A stretch of DNA of 64,000 nucleotides from Hybos culiciformis. Its lineage: Eukaryota > Arthropoda > Insecta > Diptera > Hybotidae. The stretch covers positions 135,071,308-135,135,307 of the forward strand of contig OZ023273.1 in assembly GCA_964007475.1 (NCBI GenBank). The letters are read 5' to 3'. The first letter of the stretch is position 1. Each line of letters begins with the position of its first letter. A program made the translations under genes and the position numbers. Positions 54,414 through 64,000 of the stretch are shown here, piece by piece. Below the pieces are notes generated by a model. That model saw nothing but the letters and a program-made list of their open reading frames with translations, did no database searches and was not told where the DNA came from.

Positions 54414-54954
54414 GGGGTAGTGCCTTAATCTAAAGAGACATAACAATCAATTCATGTTATGTCGTTTTCTGAAAGTGTAATAAAATAAATTTATTAAGTG
54501 ACTTAACCTAAATTTATGTTATGTCGTTTTGTGTCATTAATTGAAAACGACATAAGATAAATTTTTTTTTCTATAACTTATCTAATCATTATACAGTTTG
54601 TTTTTGAATATAATTATTTTTTCCATAACTATGGTAATCATTATACAGTTTGTTATTAAATAAAACAATCTTTACAAAAATTTCTGGTCCTAGAAAATTC
54701 CTGATCATCCTAGAAAATTCCTAATCCTTGGTGGCGCGCAGGCGCGTAGGTGCCGTTGCCGCGGGGGTGCGGGTGGCGCGGGGGTGCGGTGGCGCGGGGG
54801 TGCGGTGGTGCGGTGGTGCGGATGGCGCGGGGCGCGGGGCGTGGCGGGTGACGCGGTTGTGCGCGCGAACCGGCGCGACGGCCACGCAACGCCCGCGCCA
54901 CCCGCGCGCCATTTATTATTTATGTTATGTCTCTTTAGATTAAGGCACCCCCCC
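54414..54954. mobile_element. Mutator-like (MULE-type) MITE with GC-rich core
   Basis: The termini are 32-bp inverted repeats (54414-54445 and 54923-54954) beginning GGGG and sharing GTGCCTTAATCTAAAGAGAC, with two mismatches. They are flanked by the exact 9-bp duplication ATTAAATCA (54405-54413 and 54955-54963). A 9-bp duplication with GGG ends is typical of Mutator-like elements. The left half has direct and inverted copies of TGTTATGTCGTTTT / AAAACGACATAA. A 20-bp tandem pair (54689-54728, starting CCTAGAAAATTCCT) precedes the GC-rich core. No transposase is encoded. Confidence 0.85.
54729..54910. repeat. GC-rich minisatellite-like core inside the MULE-type element
   Basis: About 180 bp are roughly 80% G+C by eye in DNA that is otherwise about 80% A+T. 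The strand is built from variants of GGTGGCGCGGGGGTGC, with shorter GGTGGTGC units, and is edged by a 9-bp inverted pair (GGTGGCGCG at 54730-54738, CGCGCCACC at 54894-54902). It stays open in several frames on both strands as Ala/Pro/Arg/Gly-rich translations; that follows from the lack of A/T-rich stops and is not evidence of a protein. Confidence 0.85.
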
Positions 54955-55720
54955 ATTAAATCAGTTAATAATATTAAATATCAGAATTTGTGGAAAATGT
55001 GATTTTCGAAAACTTGTTGTCTAAGTTTCGGCTGCAGAATTCCTTAATTTCGGCAAATAGATACAAAAAAATTATGTTTATCCTTTATTAAAAATTAACT
55101 AAATTCTAAAATTTTGCATTACTATTTCCTGCTTGTTTAAAAAATATCTTAAAATTCACGTTTTCTTAAATTTCAATTAAATCTACCTAGTTATATAGTA
55201 GGTATTCTTATTATTTGATGAAAATTTAGATACTTGAACTTACTTGTATACCCACCTCTGTGTATTATTTTTGTTGTATATTTTTATTTGTCAAGATTAT
55301 TTTACAAATTTTCACAATAGATACGGTACAGATTTTGCTTGTGATGAGATTTTTTTTTGGGATGAGAGCAGAATGATGATTTTTCTCAAAAATTATACGT
55401 GTTTTTAACTAGGAAATTATGAAACTGCTAGTTGCATCGCTTTTTACTTCAGACGAAAAAAAAATTAAATGCTCTTCCTGGGCCTGCACTGTAGTTTTGA
55501 CATAATAATTTCATCCACCAGTAAGTAGTTTTATAAACGAAAAAATTAAAAAGACTTCAATAAAATTATAGATATTAATTAAGCATCCATGTAGAAACGA
55601 AACTACAAATATTTATTATACGCCAAAATTTATTTTTATTAAAGTGAATTTTTTTAGAATCATTTTAAATTTTATTATTGTATAATACAATTGAAAAAAA
55701 TGCGTAGTTTTATTTTTTAG

Positions 55721-55819
55721 GCAACAACTCTCCGAATAAGTAGAAAAACAGCCGCAAAAAAAATCCCACGAAGGACAACCAGAGGAGTTAAAAGATCAGT
55801 TGCATTAGTAAAAGTGTAA
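55721..55819 (+). CDS. Possible terminal exon of an unrecognised plus-strand gene
   Basis: A strong acceptor (TATTTTTTAG at 55711-55720) is followed by 32 open codons and TAA at 55817-55819. The peptide is very basic (for example RKTAAKKIPRRTTRGVKR near its middle), and the DNA is clearly less AT-rich than both flanks. The exon would start in phase 0. No ATG lies in frame, so at least one upstream exon is required. A stretch ending at 51357 with a perfect GTAAGT donor is in matching phase, but the link is speculative. I do not recognise the family. Confidence 0.3.
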   Translation, partial: ATTLRISRKTAAKKIPRRTTRGVKRSVALVKV

Positions 55820-56470
55820 AAAAGCCTAATAGGCATAACAAAAAATATTTGTACGAAAATACCTTCTCAAAAATTGAAAATTGATTTGCAAAAAAGGATT
55901 AAAGCCGATTTTTATTCAATGCAATAGATTTTTGTTCGTAAAAATGAATATTAAATACATATATACATACAAGGAAAGAAACAAAAAATCTAAAATAGTG
56001 AAAAAAAATATTGTGATATTATAAATAAGTAATTATAAATATGTAAGAGAGATACTTCCTTCTAGAGCTGGATTTACTCTTCCTTTAGTATTTATTCGTA
56101 GCATATATACATACAATGAATTGAATTAAATAATTAAATAATTAAATATGTTTTTTTTATTTTGATAATTTTTGAAATTTAATGGAAACTAAATGTGGAG
56201 ATGGTAATGATGTCCCCATAAATGTTTCTTGTTTTTAATATGCTGGCAGCACTAATTTTTCGCATCTTTTATTTTGATAATTCGTAAGTAACATGTTTCA
56301 TATATTTTTTAATTTTCTATTTTCACAGCGGCACTTTTTTACTCTGGTTTTTGCTTTTCATTAACGTTTAAAATCGTAAAAAAATAAAATAATTGCAGAA
56401 TTTTGATTATAAATAGTTTTGTTAATATTTTTTGGTTATTAATTCCATTAATTTCAAATTTTAAAGAAAA
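55820..56470. other. Region upstream of LSm5
   Basis: This AT-rich interval must contain the LSm5 promoter and 5' UTR. A slightly GC-richer stretch (about 56320-56365, CACAGCGGCAC followed by a pyrimidine run) is the most plausible transcription-start neighbourhood. No TATA-type or other core element stands out against the AT background. Confidence 0.4.
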
Positions 56471-57556
56471 ATGTCAGCAGCAGCACCTCCTACAAATATT
56501 TCAACGCTATTACCTTTAGGTAAGTTGACGATAAACGAAGTGTTCATTAATCACATTGGATTGGGAATTGGGATTATCGAGAGTCTTGCTTCTCTACCTA
56601 CCAATAAGTTGGTTTTGTTTGTCTTTTGGCTGATCCTAATATAATATAGCCGCAAACAATTAAATGTTCCTCCCCGTTACCCACTAACTGGATCTCCATT
56701 GTTTATTATCCAAATCTAATATTAACCCAGACTGAAGACACATATTTTTATCCGAAACAAATGCTTGTCAACGTCAAGTACCTATCTAGGTAGGTACCTA
56801 CCTACCTACCTTTTAAAAAAAAACTTACTAATTAATTTAAAATACTCTTTTTATTTTAGAACTTGTGGATAAATGCATAGGATCAAGAATTCACATTATA
56901 ATGAAAAATGATAAAGAAATGGTTGGAACATTGCTGGGCTTCGATGATTTTGTCAATATGCTACTGGAGGATGTGGTCGAATATGAAAACACTTCAGAAG
57001 GTCGTCGAATCACAAGACTAGATCAAATTTTGTTAAATGGAAATAATATAACGATGGTAAGTAGGGAAAATATACATAATGGGAGGGATATAATATAATA
57101 TGAATGCAAGCTGGGGCTAAATTCTATAACCGGATATATAATCCAAAGACATTTTTTTCCACAGACACAGTTATAAAATTTAGCCCCTTATCACAAGTTG
57201 GATTAAAGCTTCTTTGATTGAGCATTATCTCTGAATGAAAATTTAGAATAAGTGATATCGAATCCTTGTCACTTTAAATGTAAAATAGATGATTGAATTG
57301 TATATAGTCAGTAAAAATAGAAACAGAATGCGGCATCGGCCTTCACCTTTTAGATGGAATAGCCGTTTAGTTTTTTTACACTAACTACATTTACATTTCC
57401 AACTAAAAGGCGGAGGCAGACACCGAATTTTTCTATTTTTAGTCAAGATTTGGTCATAAAATTTCAGTTTTTTTTTTCAATCATTTATTGTTGATTACAT
57501 TAAAATAAAAATTCATTTAATTTCAGCTTGTTCCGGGAGGAGAAATTGAATCATAA
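56471..57556 (+). CDS. LSm5: U6 snRNA-associated Sm-like protein LSm5
   Basis: LSm5 is a subunit of the heptameric LSm2-8 ring, which binds the U-rich 3' end of U6 snRNA in the nucleus, and of the LSm1-7 ring in cytoplasmic mRNA decapping and decay. Exons are 56471-56519, 56860-57056 and 57527-57556, joined by GT-AG introns in consistent phase to give 91 residues, the same length as human LSm5 as I recall it. The Sm fold is clear. [13 protein letters not shown] starts strand 1, [13 protein letters not shown] (43-55) is the Sm1 core with the RNA-contacting Asn49, and [15 protein letters not shown] (73-87) is Sm2 split by intron 2. The start is fixed by the [13 protein letters not shown]-terminus typical of the family. 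Only the extreme N- and C-termini differ from the vertebrate form. It converges on Rab10 downstream. Confidence 0.96.
56782..56814. repeat. TACC/GGTA palindromic microsatellite in LSm5 intron 1
   Basis: Short TACC and GGTA units meet head to head, forming a small hairpin. Similar CCTA/TAGG clusters occur near 14748, 20928, 50815, 62740 and 62865-62900, so it is a dispersed simple-sequence family of this genome. Confidence 0.7.
57113..57187. repeat. Small foldback in LSm5 intron 2
   Basis: GGGGCTAAATTCTATAAC (57113-57130) is inverted with one mismatch at 57170-57187, leaving a 39-nt loop. It lies 57 nt downstream of the 5' splice site, so it would form a hairpin in the pre-mRNA. No target duplication is visible. 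Confidence 0.65.
57309..57443. repeat. Second foldback in LSm5 intron 2
   Basis: The left arm (57309-57353) and right arm (57403-57443) are imperfect reverse complements. They share TAAAAATAGAAA at the outer ends and a CCTTTTAG / CTAAAAGG pair at the inner ends, around a loop of about 50 nt. It is probably a degenerate MITE. Confidence 0.6.
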
Positions 57557-57616
57557 TAATAATGGCCCTTGAAATGCAATGAAGTTTTACATTTAAGTTT
57601 TTTAACAATTTCGTGA

Positions 57617-57622
57617 AATAAA
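57617..57622 (+). other. LSm5 polyadenylation signal candidate
   Basis: AATAAA occurs 61 nt after the LSm5 stop codon, with further AATAAA-like copies up to 57636. Spacing suits a short 3' UTR for this small gene. Confidence 0.55.
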
Positions 57623-57636
57623 AAAAAATAAATAAA

Positions 57637-60433
57637 AATATCAAAGGCATTTCAATTTTAGAATTTCGCCTAGTCAAACTGTTCCATTATTTATTCGAGA
57701 AAAAGTTTCTGGTTAAATTAATTTATTGACAAATCAGAAAACTACTTACATTAAACATTACAATGAAAATTTTTAAATGAATATTCTCAATTTATATTTT
57801 CAATGAATTCAACGAATATATATTTTGAATATTCCATTACGTTGACTCACTTCAAGTCTGCTTGATGATCAAGTCCGTTTACAATATTTGGAATTGTTAT
57901 CACATTCCTAGTATTTATTTTGTTTGAGACATTATATGAATGGAGATCTCACGCTAAATAAAAAGCATTTGTTTTTGTTTTTTAATATTTTTATTACTTT
58001 TTCAATTTTTACATAAAAGCTTAGGTTTTTAACGAAAAATATAGCGATTTGAAAATCTCATTTTTTTAACGAAAATATTAAAATATTTTCATAGATTGAT
58101 AGTTCCCAATTGTAATTTTATTTAGAAAAAAAAGCAAGGATTAAATATTTTCAATACTTCTGTTCCTAGTTTTTTTGTAAAAACTTAGATCCACGATCAA
58201 ACGTACAAAAATCGCGTTTTTAAGTATAAATAACAAACCAATTTTTCTAATTGTCATAAATCTATTCGTACACATAAGTTATGTAAGAAATTATCTTGAG
58301 TACTTTAGTTCAAAAATGAGATGGAAATCTATTTGTATTAAAGTTTTAATTTTTCATCTTATGAATTAGATTGAAACAAGAAATTAATTGATTTTGGTTT
58401 TTTTTAACAAACGCTAAAAGAGAAATATGAATAAGAAATTAAAATATTTTTATAAACGTGTTACTATGTAGTATAATATAAAAAACGTTTTTTTTCAATA
58501 GTTGAAGTAGCATTTCAAATTTTAATGAATTTAAAAATAAATATGCAGAATTTTTACTAGAAAACAATCTTTTAGCAATAAGATTTAAATTAGTAGAAAA
58601 ATAGTGTTTCAAAAAAAATCGTATTGAAATAATTAATAGATCCTCGAAGATCATACAATTAAGAATTAAATCTCCATGAAAGAAACTTTATAAAACTCTT
58701 GAATTGAATTTCCAATCAATATGTACATATTTTCAAACTCTATTGTTACACAAAAGTGGAATTCAAAGTTTACACAAAAAATAAATGAGTCTTTAAACCT
58801 CAATTAAGAAAATTAAACGATCTAGGTTAATACAGCTACATAAATCCTGTTTTTGTATCAAAACAAACTCAATGCTCAGTATCATTTATAACAAATTAAA
58901 ATTGAAAAATAATTTTAAATATTTTATATTCAATTTGGCTTGCACATTTACGTTTATACAAATTTTTTATTTTTTCCTTATATAAAAATATTTGTTAATA
59001 AGTAATTTTAGTTGATAAAAGATTTTTTATATTAAAAAAAATCATATATGTATGTAGTTCATCAATAACGAATACTTTTTGAGCTGAATCGCAAAATGTG
59101 TACAATTTTATTTTAGAAAACTTCAAATTATTCATGATATAAAATAGGAACAAATAAAATTAGAAACTATAATATTTAAAGTTATTTTTTGATGAGAAAA
59201 TATCTTTTTTTTTACTGTGCTACAATCAAAAGAAATGTTATAAAAGAGAACTGTAAAACGAAATGTGTAAATATAATTATATTTCAAGTTTAGTTTCTTT
59301 AGTTGAAATGAGCACAACAATGGGGCAGAATGAAAGCTAAGCGAAAAATTTATTTGAGAATTGATTGATTATCCGTAGCACAGAAAATACCTAAGAAATA
59401 ATTTTTCATTTCTTTAAAAACAATTTTAAAAAAGAATATTAGGCTCTTTTAAAATATTTTTATTACAATTTTGCACATTTCAACTATCGATCAAATACCT
59501 AAGTTTTACAATGTAAATCTAAATATTTCACTTTTAAATTCCTTCCTTTTTTAGTACTGATATTTAAGATAATTACATAGAATATTATTAGTTATTTAAA
59601 ATTAAAAATACTCATTTATTCAAAACACTTTCAAAATATTTTAATAACCAAAAAAAATTATTTTATCTAATGCAACTTATACCTTGGCCTTCGGTGTTTT
59701 TTTGTTTTATTTTTTTTTTTATTGTTTTTGGAAATTTTAAACATTGATTATAATAATGTCAAATTTTTCCAAACAAACTCCAAGCTTAAAAACCTACTCA
59801 AAAGAATTATGAAGTTAAATAATGTCTTTTCTAATAAAAAAAATGGAAAATTCTGAAATAATGATCATAAACAAAATTAAATAACTGATTAAAGAACTCT
59901 ATCTCAAACAATTTTTAAATTTCATCAGTTTTCTTATTTTTAAATTTCCAACTTAAAAATATCAGACATTTTTCAATTTAGGTTAAAGATATTCTCTTAA
60001 AGACATAAAGTTTTATCTTTTGTTAATTGGAAAGTCATTTAATTATCGTGAATCACTACTATTTATTTATATCAAATGCCTTCTAAATTTTATATTCAAC
60101 TCTCAAAAATAATATTAAATTGATTATTAAATAATGATAGTTACAATAATAATAATAATAATAATATAATGATAAATGGAAGAAAATTAGTAAAACATAA
60201 AATAATAAAATAGTTAAAACTTTTGTTAATAAAAATGTATGTTTTAAGTTTTTCACTGCATCTACGTAAAAAAAAGTTTTTGTATTTGGTGTAAAATGAG
60301 TCTTTCAGTTATTTAAATGAATTCACATTTTATCTTTTGTAATAATTTTTTAGTTTTGGTTTTGATCTTTCTTTGTTCCTACTAAAAATTACTAAGTAAA
60401 AAAAATTTATTTGTCAATATAAAAATTATGAAT
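57637..60433. other. AT-rich gap between the convergent LSm5 and Rab10 3' ends
   Basis: No exon or RNA gene was found. The right end must include the Rab10 3' UTR. There is a short AAT trinucleotide run near 60145-60163. Open frames here are short and hydrophobic, without family features. Confidence 0.6.
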
Positions 60434-63322
60434 CTATGTGGAACAACAACTTTTGTAGGCTGGAACTCGTTCTTGGGCTCGATTTACTACAACTCGTTCA
60501 GGATTTTCATTAGCTTCTCGGCCTGCCGTTTTATCTAATATTGCTTCAGCCAATTCACAAAATGCTCGATCTATATTGATATTTTGTTTAGCTGATGTTT
60601 CCATAAAACGAATTCCATGTTCTCTTGCAATGGCTTCACCTCGATCAACACTTACAACTCGTTTATCTGACATATCACATTTATTACCCAATATCATTTT
60701 TTCAACATCTTCGTTAGCATGCTCGTCTATATTCCTTAGCCATTTGACTATATTTTCAAAACTTTTTTCATTGGTTATATCATATACCAGCATTATACTA
60801 AAAATTATAATGAAATCAAGAGTTAGAACATTTTTTGGATTAAATAGTTTTTTTCTTTTTGTTTAATCTCTTGAGTCTTTTTCAGGGCACATTCATTTAA
60901 GATTAATTAAAGTTTCAAAGTTTCAAAATTGGTTGAACTTACCCCATCGCGCCACGATAATAAGATGTTGTAATTGTGTGGAAGCGTTCTTGGCCAGCTG
61001 TATCCCTATTTATAAAAAATAATTTATTAAAAATAAAAAACTTAAAAAATAACAAAAGTCTTCATTCGTGTTAAAAAATTTCGATATTACAATATTATTA
61101 AAGCATATAAATAGAATTATATTTCAAATACACTTATTACTTTCCCAAATAATGCAAAAAAAAAAACAAATACCTAGGTATCACAAATCTCAAAAAAATT
61201 ATATTCAATGAGAGATTCTTAATTTAAGATAAATGGATGAACTGAGAGGTCGCCGAAACCATACTAATGTACCGTAAACTGAAATTGTATGTAGAATAAT
61301 CATAGGAATTGTAATCAAAATATAATTCAAAAAAATTAAAATGGTAGTAAAATAAGTATTAATTATTCTATTCAATGAATTTTTACTTCTTGAAATATGT
61401 GTAAGTTATATAAATTTTCATAAATTTACATAAATATAAATTTTATAAATGATATAAAATAAATAAATATATAGCAATCTGAACAATATAAAAAAATTTA
61501 AATAATATGTAAATAAATTAAAAATTAATTGACTCTTGATTTTAAACAAAAATATTGATTTAAATTAAATTCACAATCAAGATAAAATCTTACCAGAAGA
61601 AAATAGTCAATTAAGTGTGTATTCAAATTAAATCTGAGATACATTAAAAAAAAAGGAAGCAGGGTCGGGCGAATTATGGAAATAATTTATATGAACTACA
61701 TAAAACAAAAAAATCAAAAAGAAAATCTACTTACCAGATTTGAAGCTTTATTTTTTTTCCTCTCAACTCAACTGTCTTGATTTTGAAGTCAATTCCTACA
61801 ATAAAGAATAATAAAATAAATACCTTACTTAAAATTTTATATACCTATACTTAAAAATATATATAAAAAATAATATATTATGTATTTACAAAACCCGAAA
61901 CAAATCTAGTGTTCTATGTTAAGAAAACTATTTTCAATTTTTGATAATGGCAGCCATGTAGATATTATTTAATATTAAATAGCAGATAACGATTGGCAAA
62001 AATAATACTGAAGAAAAGTTTTACCATAATGTATACATTAGGGTGGACCAAATTTGTACAGAAATGGCAAAAATAATCAGTCAGCGATCTCAAGTTTTTT
62101 TTTTAAGTAGTAGTTTAAGTTTAATCTTCAAGCGTTAATTAAATATAGTTTAAATATAGTATAAATATAGTTTCTTTCTAACATTTTAAAAAATCGTATT
62201 TTTTAGTTTCAAGATGTTATATACTATTACTGTTAACACTATTAACATTGACAATATAATAAGTGTATTTTTGTATTACACAACCAGCGCGGTAACTAAA
62301 TGATTAATCACGAGCGAGCTTGCCGGGTTATCGTAAACTATTTATTTTAGAAGGTAGGTGTCACATATAGTGCAGCTAGGTATATTCCACACCGTGATCA
62401 ATCGTAATATCCACTGAAATATTCACTGAAAAACGGTGTGGTAACCATTTTCGTACATGCATTCCTTACGACTTAACGTCATAATGGCCTTATGTCCATT
62501 TCAAAGCGACATAAAGCCATAATCACGAATTTTTGAATATCGCTTTAAGTCTCTTTACAAATGGACATAAAAAAAAAATTAAATTTTCCAAATACTATTT
62601 TACTATACCTACACTTTCGAATAAAAATTTAATATACAATAAAACTTAAATAATAAAATTAAGCACTGAATTTAATGATCATAAAAAGAAAATAAAATAA
62701 AACAAATATCGCTTCAACCTAATCCTAAGTTATGAACCTGCCTAGGTAGGAATAACAAGGAAAAAAATATCAATTACCTAAATTAATTTAACAGTAGGTA
62801 TAATAAATAAAAATGTCCTTCAAAAGATTCTCAAGTAACTTTCAATGACAAAAAAAGAAACAAAAAAAACCTACCTAGGTATAGATAGGTACCTACCTAG
62901 ATTTTTTCATTCTCAAACCACTAAACCAAGAAGAATAATAAGCAAAGGAAAAGCCACCCAATAAAAAGTAAGGTGTGTCTCCGGTATAGAATTAGAAGCA
63001 AAAAATTTCGATAGTAGTATGAGAGCTTGAAACAACGAAAATGCCATCTAGAAAATTTTGATAAACGCAAAAGTATAAAATAATTAAGATCTTTTTGGTT
63101 CGACTGAATGATCATTGTATTTTTATTTTTTTATTTTTTTTCTAATTTTCTGTGCAATTTTTTTTTTTTTTTTATTATTTTGTTGTGTGACTCACCAATT
63201 GTTGATATGAAGGTTGAAGTAAAGGCATCATCTGAGAATCTAAACAAAATGCAAGTTTTTCCAACACCCGAATCACCAATTAATAATAATTTAAATAATA
63301 AATCATAAGTTTTTTTTGCCAT
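60434..63322 (-). CDS. Rab10: Small GTPase Rab10, four exons
   Basis: Rab10 is a GTP-binding switch of exocytic, recycling and basement-membrane traffic on Golgi, ER and endosomal membranes. Exons, in transcript order, are 63322-63196, 61795-61735, 61005-60943 and 60797-60434; introns are GT-AG and phases fit, giving 204 residues. The P-loop GDSGVGKT is at 16-23, switch I Thr at 41, WDTAGQERF at 63-71, NKCD at 122-125 and ETSAK at 150-154. The [16 protein letters not shown] start and TSTFISTIG separate it from Rab8. Thr73 in switch II, the site phosphorylated by LRRK2 in mammals, is present. The C-terminus reads KSCCST, giving two prenylatable cysteines followed by two residues instead of a terminal CC. 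All GTPase residues are intact, so the gene appears functional. Confidence 0.96.
62387..62441. repeat. 9-bp perfect inverted repeat in Rab10 intron 1
   Basis: CCACACCGT (62387-62395) pairs with ACGGTGTGG (62433-62441). The loop holds two near-copies of ATATCCACTGAAA / ATATTCACTGAAA. It could be part of a decayed mobile element. Confidence 0.6.
62481..62523. repeat. Compact hairpin in Rab10 intron 1
   Basis: ATAATGGCCTTATGTC (62481-62496) pairs with 62508-62523 in 14 of 16 positions around an 11-nt loop. An outer 12-bp pair (TTATGTCCATTT near 62490, AAATGGACATAA near 62560) overlaps it as an alternative fold. The GACATAA phrase also occurs in the MULE-type element at 54414, but no wider similarity was seen. 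Confidence 0.6.
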
Positions 63323-64000
63323 TATTTTTGTTTTTTCTTTTTATTTTTTTAATAAAAAATTTTTAAATTTTTTTTTTTTGTTTTTCGGACGTACGAACAA
63401 AAAATTAAATTTTTAAAAAATTTGATTTTCACAAAAATGACTCAATTGTATTTTTTTTTCGCTTTTGTTTTTATTTGAAATTTAACTTTAATCCAAATTT
63501 GAATTTAAAAAATTTTTATTTTTCTTTATATTTTTGATTTTGTTTTTCGAATATTGAACTTTTTATTAATTTTAAAAGAAAGCAATTTAAAAAAAAAATA
63601 AAATTAATTGTAAAAAAGTTCAAAAAGGTTAATCTTTTTTTTATTTTTGTGATGCTGTGACAATTTAATTGTCAATTGTGTTGTACGGTTTACTTTCGGT
63701 CCTCTTTCAGATGTGGCTCATTTAATAAAGCCAAAACAAATTTTAATCTTTTAAAATGAAGAAAGAACTTTTATTTATAATGCCATAAAAGTAAGTACAT
63801 AATATACGAAAACTGATTCGTACGAATAAAAATTTAAAATTTTTACCATAAATTAAATTGATTATATTAAAAAAATTAGAATATGAACTATTTTTGGGTG
63901 AACAAATAGAATGGAGACTAGATTCACACTATTCGTTTTGATCCATTTTCTAATGATGATTTGAAATAATAAATTTTTTGATTGACATTTTCTTGGAGTT
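63323..64000. other. Upstream region of Rab10
   Basis: It should hold the Rab10 5' UTR and promoter (transcription leftward). A less AT-rich block at about 63382-63396 (containing GGACGTACGAAC) and another at 63650-63730 are the candidate start regions. No further gene is recognised before the window ends. Confidence 0.4.

Larger units (their letters stand above)
42891..55720. other. 12.8 kb AT-rich region upstream of the SLC17 start
   Basis: No gene can be named. The 5' UTR exon and promoter of SLC17 should lie somewhere in or beyond this interval, but I cannot locate them. Contents are a foldback element (43669-44146), an 18-bp tandem (44948-44983), a CTATCC-rich pyrimidine stretch (about 49612-49672), weak plus-strand exon candidates (47207-47328 and one ending at 51357), and a Mutator-like element (54414-54954). 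Confidence 0.6.
61796..63195 (-). other. Rab10 intron 1 (1.4 kb)
   Basis: This is the largest Rab10 intron, separating the P-loop exon from switch I. It contains a GC-richer patch (about 62280-62575) with two inverted-repeat structures listed separately, and CCTA/TAGG microsatellite clusters near 62740 and 62865-62900. A single AGGGTGGACC-type motif near 62041 resembles one end of a transposon, but no partner end was found. Confidence 0.7.

Noticed and set aside
54705..55002. Several overlapping Ala/Pro/Arg-rich frames on both strands
   Set aside because: They arise because the GC-rich repeat lacks stop codons in most frames; no domain or start context supports a protein.
55440..55518. Short frame starting ATG at 55469 (MLFLGLHCSFD...) ending at a GTAAGT donor
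   Set aside because: Its phase does not fit the basic frame at 55721; joining gives a stop after a few codons, so it is not a convincing first exon.
60406..60411. AATAAA on the minus strand 23 nt after the Rab10 stop
   Set aside because: Such hexamers are common by chance in this AT-rich DNA and the spacing would give an unusually short 3' UTR; not called.
60576..60866. 96-codon plus-strand frame over the last Rab10 exon
   Set aside because: It is the antisense shadow of the Rab10 coding sequence.
62041..62065. AGGGTGGACC transposon-end-like motif in Rab10 intron 1
   Set aside because: No inverted partner was found nearby, so no element can be bounded.

Overview
The window is very AT-rich animal DNA, almost certainly from an insect. 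It has long homopolymer runs, GT-AG introns, and spliced genes whose reconstructed proteins match typical insect orthologues. The sequence alone does not settle the order (hemipteroid or dipteran).

Three genes can be assembled exon by exon with consistent phases. (1) An SLC17-family (sialin-type) major-facilitator transporter lies on the minus strand at 27693-42859: seven coding exons, 503 residues, with a 10.8 kb first coding intron. (2) LSm5, an RNA-processing Sm-like protein, lies on the plus strand at 56471-57556: three exons, 91 residues. (3) Rab10, a small GTPase of secretory and endosomal traffic, lies on the minus strand at 60434-63322: four exons, 204 residues. LSm5 and Rab10 converge tail to tail. 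No functional link among the three is visible; they are ordinary housekeeping or transport neighbours.

Layout: 1-27692 shows no gene I can name, only repeats, foldback elements and weak exon-like islands. 27693-42890 is the SLC17 gene. Its first intron holds three insertions from different classes within 3.6 kb: a hAT element with an 8-bp target duplication, a 5'-truncated LINE with poly(A) tail and 15-bp duplication, and a TIR element that itself contains a nested tRNA-derived retroposon. 42891-55720 is mostly gene-free, with a TA-flanked foldback element, weak exon candidates and a Mutator-like element whose core is a GC-rich block quite unlike its surroundings. 55721-55819 is a possible terminal exon of an unrecognised plus-strand gene. 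56471-63322 holds LSm5 and Rab10; the rest is AT-rich flank.

The most interesting material is mobile-element structure: exact target-site duplications, nesting, a captured or expanded GC-rich core, and hAT termini resembling families known for horizontal transfer. I saw no CRISPR array, rRNA, intact tRNA or viral gene.
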